The translations under genes were made by a program, and so were the position numbers. Below are positions 6,077 through 11,276 of a DNA stretch of 11,276 nt, piece after piece (the first letter of the stretch is position 1; every line of letters starts with the position of its first letter). Source of the stretch: an uncultured Ruminococcus sp. (GTDB lineage Bacteria > Bacillota > Clostridia > Oscillospirales > Acutalibacteraceae); assembly GCA_902773035.1 (NCBI GenBank), contig CACYDB010000096.1:1-11276 (forward strand), in the 5' to 3' direction. The notes under the pieces were generated by a model. The model did not search any database, was not told where the DNA came from, and saw nothing but the letters and a program-made list of their open reading frames with translations.

Positions 6077-6865
6077 TTATTTCTTAACTTCTTCCCAAAG
6101 GGAATCAAGTTTTAAGACTGACGCCGTGTTTATGTCGATGCCACGCTCCTCACAGAGCTTTTCCATCGCGGTAAAACGGCTTGTGAATTTATCGCAGGCG
6201 TCATAGAGAGCTTTCTCTGAATCTACCCCGATAAGTCTGGCGACATTGACTACGGAGAAAAGCAAATCTCCGAGTTCCTCAGATTTCTGAGCATCACTGC
6301 CGCTTTTTATGGCTTCGTTAAGTTCGGATGTTTCTTCCTTTACTTTAGCGAGAGCTCCGGAGTAATCATCCCAATCGAAGCCTACCTTTGAAGCCTTCTG
6401 CTGAATCTTCGCGGCTCTCATAAGTGACGGGAGCGCGCGGGAAACACTCAGCATTGCTTCGGACTGCTTTTTCTGAGATTTTGTTTTCATCTTGACGCTG
6501 TTCCAGCTGTCGAGCGCCTCGGCGCTGTTCTCAGCCTTAACGTCTCCGAAAACGTGAGGATGTCTTATTACAAGTTTATGACAAACATCATGGATAACAT
6601 CATCAATGTCAAAGGCTCCGTCCTCGGCAGCCATCTCGCTGTGGAAAACAACCTGAAGAAGAACGTCCCCAAGCTCCTCTTTCATAAGCTCGTTATCCTT
6701 ATTGTCGATAGCTTCTATAACCTCATAGGTTTCCTCTATGAAATTTGAACGGATACTTTCGTGAGTCTGGACTCTGTCCCAGGGACAGCCGTCGGGAGCT
6801 CTGAGAAATTTCATAATCTCAACCAAGTCGTTAAAATCGTATTTCTCCTTTTTGGTGAAATCCAA
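6077..6865 (-). CDS. mazG: Nucleoside triphosphate pyrophosphohydrolase MazG
   Basis: 262 residues, the length of E. coli MazG (263), with two tandem MazG domains. MazG hydrolyses (d)NTPs to NMP and pyrophosphate and so cleans the nucleotide pool. The N-terminal domain has APDGCPWDRVQTHESI (23-38), EETYE (44-48) and EELGD (63-67), forming the EExxE...EExxD metal site. The C-terminal domain repeats it with EETSE (177-181) and EELGD (196-200). The frame has no ATG at its 5' end. A TTG at 6865, nine bases after GGGAGG, is the best-supported start. It occupies the yabN position of the B. subtilis cluster but lacks the N-terminal tetrapyrrole-methylase domain that YabN carries. It lies 47 bases after the flippase stop. 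Confidence 0.95.
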   Translation of the reverse strand: MDFTKKEKYDFNDLVEIMKFLRAPDGCPWDRVQTHESIRSNFIEETYEVIEAIDNKDNELMKEELGDVLLQVVFHSEMAAEDGAFDIDDVIHDVCHKLVIRHPHVFGDVKAENSAEALDSWNSVKMKTKSQKKQSEAMLSVSRALPSLMRAAKIQQKASKVGFDWDDYSGALAKVKEETSELNEAIKSGSDAQKSEELGDLLFSVVNVARLIGVDSEKALYDACDKFTSRFTAMEKLCEERGIDINTASVLKLDSLWEEVKK

Positions 6866-6912
6866 AATAAATGCCTCCCTAAAACCTCAGAAGTCGCGTT
6901 AACATTGGTATT

Positions 6913-8718
6913 TTACCCTATTAAGTGATATTTTTCAAGTATAGTTACAATTTTTTTACCTTTAGGCAAGTATTTAAGCTCATTACGGGTAAATGTCTTT
7001 AAAATTAACAAGAATGTAATATAAATAATGCCCGCGCAGACTACGCTCGCGGCTATAGCGAACAGAATCGGAATAAGTTTCGAGAACAGCATATAGGTGA
7101 AATACGCCGTTATCGCGCATAAAACAGCGGAAATAAGCGGTTTTAAAACCGTCGATACAAAGTCCGGCATTACGCCTGAATGCTTAACCAGCAGATACAT
7201 ACCTACGGCGAGCATAAAGGTGTAAGCGATAAGCGAGCCTACGGAACCGCCCTGGATATTGATTGAAACAACTCTTACAAAAAGCCATGTTGTAGCGACC
7301 TTGATAATGATGCCCGCTGTATAAAGCTTTAGCGGAAGGTCAACTCTGCCTATACCCTGGAGCATACTGCAGAGAGGTACTACGCAGGCTATAACAATAG
7401 CCGTAAAGCCCATAACCTTGAGCACCTGAGCTCCGATAATTACCTGAACGTTGCTGGCGTAGACTATATCCATAATCGGATCAGCCAGAGCTGTAAGACC
7501 GAGTCCCGCCGGAAGCGTAAAGAGCATAGTGAGTCTGAGAACCGTCTCAATTGAGGTTTTGAGCTCTTTTTTGTCACCCTTTGTCCACGCGCTCGCTACG
7601 TTAGGCATAGCGGCGGTGCCGAACGCCTGAGTAACCGCGGTAACAAGCTGCATAAGCGGTAAAGCCGCTCCGTAACAGCCCCAGAGAGCTGTATGGATAG
7701 TCTTGGATTTGAGCTGATTGATAAGCTCTACGCCCATATCCTTGTACTGCTTAACGATCTCCATACCGTTTGTATCGGCAAGGCTGAACAGAACGTTCTG
7801 GATTACAGCCGAGTCAACAAGAGTACCGATATTCATAACAAGAGCAGTAAGACCTATGGGGATAGCTGTCTTGAACATTCGCTTGAAGGTTTCTTTTTTT
7901 GAACGGGCTTCAACAGAGGTTTTGTAATATTCCTCGGGAATACCGTCGCCGCCCAGCTTATACCTCAATAAAAGGAATAAGAAGCACGCGAGACTTCCAA
8001 GAACGATTCCCGCTATAGCTCCCGCGACAGAGAACGACATAATCGTATACATCGCGTCAAGCTCTGAGTCAGCGCCTGAAAAGGTCAGACCGAATACAGT
8101 GCCCGAAGCCTTATACTCGTCTCCGCCGATTTTCATAATGATATAGGCTATACCGAGACCGAACACAAGCTTGGAGCCTGCTTCGATAATCTCCGAAACA
8201 GCGGTCGGAACCATATTACGCTGGCCCTCAAAGTATCCGCGATAAATAGATACAAGACAGCCGAACAGAATCGCCGGGGAAAGCATAAGCATAGCGTACA
8301 GCGAATACGGAGATTTGATTACATTGATATAGAAAAAGCTCGAGCAGAACATTATAAGGAAGCAAACCGTACCCGTTATAGCGAAGAACGGAATTGAAAC
8401 CTTATGTATCTGCTTTACGTCTTTATAGCGCTTCTGAGCGATACTTTCAGAAATAAGCCTTGAAACCGCGATAGGAAAGCCCGCGGTCGCGATAGTAAAC
8501 AGCGGGATATATATCTCATACGCGTTGCTGTAAAGTCCCGTACCTATGGCGGCGTATTCGTCGCCGAAATAGGCGTAAAGATTACTGATAAGGATCTTAT
8601 CGAGAAAGCCGAGAACCTTTACAATAATCATACTGAGAGTCATAACCGCCGCGCCCTTAAGGAAGGTTTGCGAGGCGTTTGATTTCGCGTTTTCAATAGC
8701 GTTATATTTTTTTGCCAC
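6913..8718 (-). CDS. MOP-superfamily polysaccharide/lipid flippase (SpoVB/MurJ/YabM type)
   Basis: 601 residues with about 14 hydrophobic segments by eye (first about 22-38, last about 549-573), as in MOP exporters that flip lipid-linked wall or polysaccharide precursors. Family landmarks are YRGYFEGQRNMVPTAVSEII (159-178) and SMLQGIGRVDLPLKLY (451-466). It is longer than the common 500-550 residues; a hydrophilic loop at about 312-342 (including NGMEIVKQYKDMGVELINQL) accounts for part of this. The best start is GTG 8718 with AGGTGA five bases upstream; a GTG three codons earlier lies within that site. It precedes mazG, exactly as yabM precedes yabN in B. subtilis, so I take it as the yabM counterpart. 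Substrate (lipid II or another) cannot be told. A CG-rich hairpin precedes its ribosome binding site. Confidence 0.92.
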   Translation of the reverse strand: MAKKYNAIENAKSNASQTFLKGAAVMTLSMIIVKVLGFLDKILISNLYAYFGDEYAAIGTGLYSNAYEIYIPLFTIATAGFPIAVSRLISESIAQKRYKDVKQIHKVSIPFFAITGTVCFLIMFCSSFFYINVIKSPYSLYAMLMLSPAILFGCLVSIYRGYFEGQRNMVPTAVSEIIEAGSKLVFGLGIAYIIMKIGGDEYKASGTVFGLTFSGADSELDAMYTIMSFSVAGAIAGIVLGSLACFLFLLLRYKLGGDGIPEEYYKTSVEARSKKETFKRMFKTAIPIGLTALVMNIGTLVDSAVIQNVLFSLADTNGMEIVKQYKDMGVELINQLKSKTIHTALWGCYGAALPLMQLVTAVTQAFGTAAMPNVASAWTKGDKKELKTSIETVLRLTMLFTLPAGLGLTALADPIMDIVYASNVQVIIGAQVLKVMGFTAIVIACVVPLCSMLQGIGRVDLPLKLYTAGIIIKVATTWLFVRVVSINIQGGSVGSLIAYTFMLAVGMYLLVKHSGVMPDFVSTVLKPLISAVLCAITAYFTYMLFSKLIPILFAIAASVVCAGIIYITFLLILKTFTRNELKYLPKGKKIVTILEKYHLIG

Positions 8719-8734
8719 TAAAATCACCTAATTT

Positions 8735-8759
8735 TCCGCACGCGGAAGCCGCGTGCGGA
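8735..8759 (-). repeat. CG-rich perfect hairpin between the zinc-ribbon and flippase genes
   Basis: CCGCACGCGG and CCGCGTGCGG form a perfect 10-bp stem, extended to 11 by a T-A pair, around a 3-base loop. The hairpin lies 18 bases after the zinc-ribbon stop and ends about 6 bases before the flippase Shine-Dalgarno region. Neither strand has a U-tract after it, so it is not a standard intrinsic terminator. It could stabilise the upstream mRNA's 3' end, act as a processing site or limit flippase translation. Confidence 0.7.
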
Positions 8760-8777
8760 GTTAATTCAGAATTATTA

Positions 8778-9230
8778 TTATTCAGCAGTCTCAGGCTCTG
8801 ACGCCTCAACAGCTACGCCGCAAAGAGCGCAGAATTTTGCGTCGGCGGGAAGCTCCGCGCCGCACGCCTTGCATGTGCTGACCTCGCGGGGAATCTGAGT
8901 TCCGCAGGTTGAGCAATACTGAGCTGACTTGGGAAGCTTCTGTCCGCACGCGGAGCAGATCACAGTGTTTCTTGAAGCGTCAAGAATCTTCTCAACATCC
9001 TCAATGTTCTGCTTAACCTCCGCGATAGCGGTCTTGATAGCCTCGATTTCTTCCTCGGGCTCATTATTGAATACAGCCTCGCCGAGAGCGCTGTACTGCT
9101 TAGAGAGCTCGCTGCGAAGTGAAGCGAGAGAAATTCTCAGCTTGGAGAGGTCAAAGAGAGTACCTGCTTTCTTAGAAACAACAGCCGCGGCTGATTTAGC
9201 GTTGACTACTACATCATCAAAAATTGCCAT
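8778..9230 (-). CDS. Small double zinc-ribbon protein with coiled-coil N-terminus
   Basis: 150 residues. The N-terminal half (about 28-87) is helical with heptad-like Leu/Ile spacing and probably forms a coiled coil. The C-terminal half has two zinc ribbons: Cys92/95 with Cys106/109, and Cys120/123 with Cys134/137 (CSAC, CSTC, CKAC, CALC). No membrane segment or signal is present. It resembles a common, uncharacterised zinc-ribbon family of Ruminococcus-type Clostridia that starts with an MAxFDD-like motif; no biochemical role is known to me. The start at 9230 (MAIFDD) has AAAGGA about 11 bases upstream; the ATG four codons earlier overlaps that site. The gene ends in tandem stops (TAATAATAA) and has its own strong promoter. 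Confidence 0.88.
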   Translation of the reverse strand: MAIFDDVVVNAKSAAAVVSKKAGTLFDLSKLRISLASLRSELSKQYSALGEAVFNNEPEEEIEAIKTAIAEVKQNIEDVEKILDASRNTVICSACGQKLPKSAQYCSTCGTQIPREVSTCKACGAELPADAKFCALCGVAVEASEPETAE

Positions 9231-9262
9231 GGTAAATACCATCCTTTCAAAAAGTTTAATCT

Positions 9263-9291
9263 ATTATAGCACCGAAAATGCTAAATATCAA
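9263..9291 (-). promoter_or_regulatory. Strong sigma-A-type promoter of the zinc-ribbon gene
   Basis: On the minus strand a -35 TTGATA (9291-9286) and a consensus -10 TATAAT (9268-9263) are separated by exactly 17 bases. The -35 begins at the base directly after the hemZ stop codon. The spacer holds a small inverted repeat, TAGCA/TGCTA (9267-9271 and 9279-9283). The AAAGGA site and the ATG at 9230 follow about 30 bases later. Confidence 0.85.
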
Positions 9292-10737
9292 TCATTTATA
9301 TACTTTTTCGTAAAATGTATATATCTCTTTCTTGCGTTCGAGCTGTTCGTTATATCTGCCGATATATTCATATGGATATTTAAAATTGAATATACGCTTC
9401 AGAAATGTATCATTTGGCTTTTTAAGCTTTGTTACGGCGCCCGCTCCGCAACCCAGAATCGTGTGGGTTTCGTCCATAACGTAGATATTGTAATAGCTTT
9501 CAAATCCCTTTTTTGACCAGCCTGTGTTCTCGAGATTGCCGACCATACGAGTCTGGCGGTAAAGATAGTACGGGAGATAGTCCTCGGAAACAAGCTTTTC
9601 GCCCGCGTATTTGAGCATAGCGGAGGTTCTCAGTGCGTCGTCACGGTTGATTGCCGTGCCGTCCTGAGTTAAGGTTGAGCTCCGCTTCATAGAGAGTGTA
9701 TGAACGGTAATACACTCGGGAGAAAGATCGCAGATCCTGTTGAGAGTTGAGATAAAGCTGTCTACGGTCTCGTCGGGGAGTCCCGCTATCAAGTCCATAT
9801 TAATGCTGTCGAAGCCGATTTCACGCGCGAGCTCATACGCTTTGAGAGTCTGAGCGGCGGTGTGTCCCCTGCCGATAGCTTTTAAAACGTCGTCGTTGAG
9901 AGTCTGGGGATTAATAGAGATCCTTCCGACTTTATTTTCTTTTATTGAAATAAGTTTTTCTCTTGTAATTGTATCAGGTCTGCCCGCCTCAACGGTGAAC
10001 TCTCTGAGCGCGGTTGTGTCGAAGCTACTCAGAACGGTTGATAGCACGAGATTCATCTGCTCGGCGGTGAGAGTCGTGGGAGTTCCGCCGCCCATATATA
10101 CGGTCTCGAGCGTGAGTCCGAGGCTTGAAGCGATCTCCGCGGTTTTTTTAATCTCATCGCAAAGAAGATCAACATAGGGCTCGATGAGATGCTTTGAGCG
10201 TTCAACCGAGGACTGAACGAATGAACAGTATCGGCATCTTGACGGGCAAAAGGGTATTGAAATATAGAGACTGAACGACTTTTCATCGGACAAATCTATT
10301 ATTTTTTTCTCTGTTTTTTCGGTGAGCTTTAGGAGTTTCAGCTTTTCATCACTCACAAAAAGCTTATTTGTAAAGTAGTAATCGGCGTTTTGCTCTCCCT
10401 CATCCTCTTTAAGACGGCGGTAGAGCTTGGCAGGTCTTACCCCTGTTATCATTCCCCACGGCTGAGAAATCGACGTCAGCTCGCAGAGAATCTTATATAG
10501 AAGCTCGCAGAGCATTCGCTCATTTTCGGTATCGGAGCTAAGCTTCGCGCTTTCACGGCGTGTATAATCGCCGACGCTCACCTCTACAGATAGTCTGTCC
10601 GTAATATTTGTGATAATATACGGCTTTTCAAAGCTTTCACTGTCCTTTATGACGTTGATCTTTTCGTTGGGATAGAAAAGGCGGGTCAGGTTCTCAAGCT
10701 CATAGTGAAAGCTGTGGTTATTTATATATAAGTTCAT
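9292..10737 (-). CDS. hemZ: Coproporphyrinogen dehydrogenase HemZ (radical SAM, HemN/HemW superfamily)
   Basis: 481 residues, close to B. subtilis HemZ (about 500). The family-specific N-terminal region (about 1-150) contains PWGMITGVRPAKLYRRL (93-109), which distinguishes HemZ from HemN and HemW. The radical SAM core follows. Its [4Fe-4S] ligands are Cys164, Cys168 and Cys171 (CPSRCRYC), and its SAM-binding GGGTPT is at 216-221. The family is linked to oxygen-independent oxidative decarboxylation of coproporphyrinogen III, though the activity of clostridial HemZ is not well established and no other haem gene is in the window. The ATG overlaps the upstream hydrolase stop (ATGA), and the Shine-Dalgarno is weak, so translation is probably coupled. 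The two genes are often neighbours in Clostridia, as I recall. Confidence 0.93.
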   Translation of the reverse strand: MNLYINNHSFHYELENLTRLFYPNEKINVIKDSESFEKPYIITNITDRLSVEVSVGDYTRRESAKLSSDTENERMLCELLYKILCELTSISQPWGMITGVRPAKLYRRLKEDEGEQNADYYFTNKLFVSDEKLKLLKLTEKTEKKIIDLSDEKSFSLYISIPFCPSRCRYCSFVQSSVERSKHLIEPYVDLLCDEIKKTAEIASSLGLTLETVYMGGGTPTTLTAEQMNLVLSTVLSSFDTTALREFTVEAGRPDTITREKLISIKENKVGRISINPQTLNDDVLKAIGRGHTAAQTLKAYELAREIGFDSINMDLIAGLPDETVDSFISTLNRICDLSPECITVHTLSMKRSSTLTQDGTAINRDDALRTSAMLKYAGEKLVSEDYLPYYLYRQTRMVGNLENTGWSKKGFESYYNIYVMDETHTILGCGAGAVTKLKKPNDTFLKRIFNFKYPYEYIGRYNEQLERKKEIYTFYEKVYK

Positions 10738-11276
10738 AGTCTTCTCATCAGCGGGTTGTATGTACGCTCGTGGTCGAGAGTTGAGAGCATACCGTGACCC
10801 GAAAGTACGTCAAGGTTGCCCGGGAGCTCCTTTAATCTCTTGATTGAATTGATCATATCCATATCGTTACCCGTCGGCAAATCGGTTCTGCCGTATGACT
10901 CGCAGAAGAGGGTGTCTCCGCAGATCAGAATATTATCAAAGAGATAACAGCCTGAATCCTCGGTGTGTCCAGGAGTCTCTATGAATTTGATTTCTGTCGC
11001 GCCGAGGTTGAAGGTGTCTCCCTCGTCGAGCAGTATATCGGCGTCATAGGGCTTGATTTCGTCAAAATCGGGGTGAAAGGCGGAGTGATTGAGCATATTA
11101 TCGTTTAAGAATCTCTGAGTTTTGCGCGGACAGATGACCTTTGCGCCGAACATATCGGCGAGCGGCTTTGAGAAGCCTATGTGGTCGTAGTGGCCGTGAG
11201 TCAGAATAACGTATTTAAGCTTACCCGGAGCGTTTTCTATCGCTTTTATCAGCTTTTCATTTCTGCCGCCCGGATC
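10734..11276 (-). CDS. Metallo-beta-lactamase-fold hydrolase, N-terminus beyond the window (partial)
   Basis: The frame is open to the right edge, giving 180 visible residues that begin at DPGG, part of the fold's first strand-loop; probably 20-30 residues are missing. An internal ATG at 11153 would cut off the active site and is not the start. The metal ligands are THGHYDH (H27, H29, D31, H32 of the visible part), GHT (H104), GDT (D121) and a late GHG (H161). GRTDLPTG (129-136) is typical of glyoxalase II-like single-domain hydrolases of the YcbL type. A thioester such as S-lactoylglutathione or a related compound is the usual family substrate, but specificity cannot be read from sequence. 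It overlaps hemZ by four bases and is probably in the same operon. Confidence 0.92.
   Translation of the reverse strand, partial: DPGGRNEKLIKAIENAPGKLKYVILTHGHYDHIGFSKPLADMFGAKVICPRKTQRFLNDNMLNHSAFHPDFDEIKPYDADILLDEGDTFNLGATEIKFIETPGHTEDSGCYLFDNILICGDTLFCESYGRTDLPTGNDMDMINSIKRLKELPGNLDVLSGHGMLSTLDHERTYNPLMRRL

Noticed and set aside
9231..9242. Zinc-ribbon protein starting at ATG 9242
   Set aside because: This ATG directly overlaps the AAAGGA site, leaving no spacing; ATG 9230 fits.
10734..11153. A complete hydrolase beginning at ATG 11153
   Set aside because: The upstream codons stay open to the window edge and encode the HxHxDH metal site, so the gene is partial and begins outside.
1..11276. 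Defence system, CRISPR array, prophage, insertion sequence or riboswitch
   Set aside because: All genes fit core or known accessory families on one strand; no direct-repeat arrays, transposase, integrase or recognisable aptamer was seen.

Overview
The window reads as a stretch of core chromosome from a low-to-mid GC, endospore-lineage Clostridia bacterium, most likely Oscillospiraceae/Ruminococcus-like. That placement is an inference from the protein sequences, the sporulation genes, the strong GGAGG-type ribosome binding sites and the use of GTG/TTG starts. Every supported gene lies on the minus strand, so the genes are transcribed from right to left. I see no RNA genes, mobile elements, CRISPR arrays or prophage, and no gene-free stretch above 300 bases.

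In transcription order, the right end holds a partial metallo-beta-lactamase-fold hydrolase (cut by the window edge). It overlaps hemZ, a radical SAM coproporphyrinogen dehydrogenase-like protein, by four bases (ATGA). A strong sigma-A-type promoter abutting the hemZ stop then drives a small double zinc-ribbon protein.

After a CG-rich hairpin comes a block that matches the Bacillus subtilis yabM-yabN-yabO-yabP-yabQ-divIC-yabR neighbourhood: a MOP-superfamily (SpoVB/MurJ-type) flippase, MazG, the DNA-binding protein HU (extra relative to B. subtilis), RqcP, YabP, YabQ, DivIC and an S1-domain protein. It combines NTP clean-up, nucleoid, ribosome quality control, spore cortex and cell division functions. 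The genes are tightly packed: TAATG between yabP and yabQ, an 89-base overlap between yabQ and divIC, and a 1-base gap before the S1 gene. Intrinsic terminators follow HU and the S1 gene.

The left third holds a THUMP-domain RNA methyltransferase, pfkA with its own promoter and terminator, a MORN-repeat protein with an unrecognised N-terminal region, and the start of a small lipoprotein that runs off the left edge.

I do not see a new defence or mobile system. The most interesting signals are regulatory. A perfect 10-bp inverted repeat sequesters the yabP Shine-Dalgarno, exactly where the operon passes from housekeeping rqcP to sporulation yabP. Terminators sit directly against the start of the next gene with no visible room for a promoter. 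The yabQ/divIC overlap is long and dual-coding.
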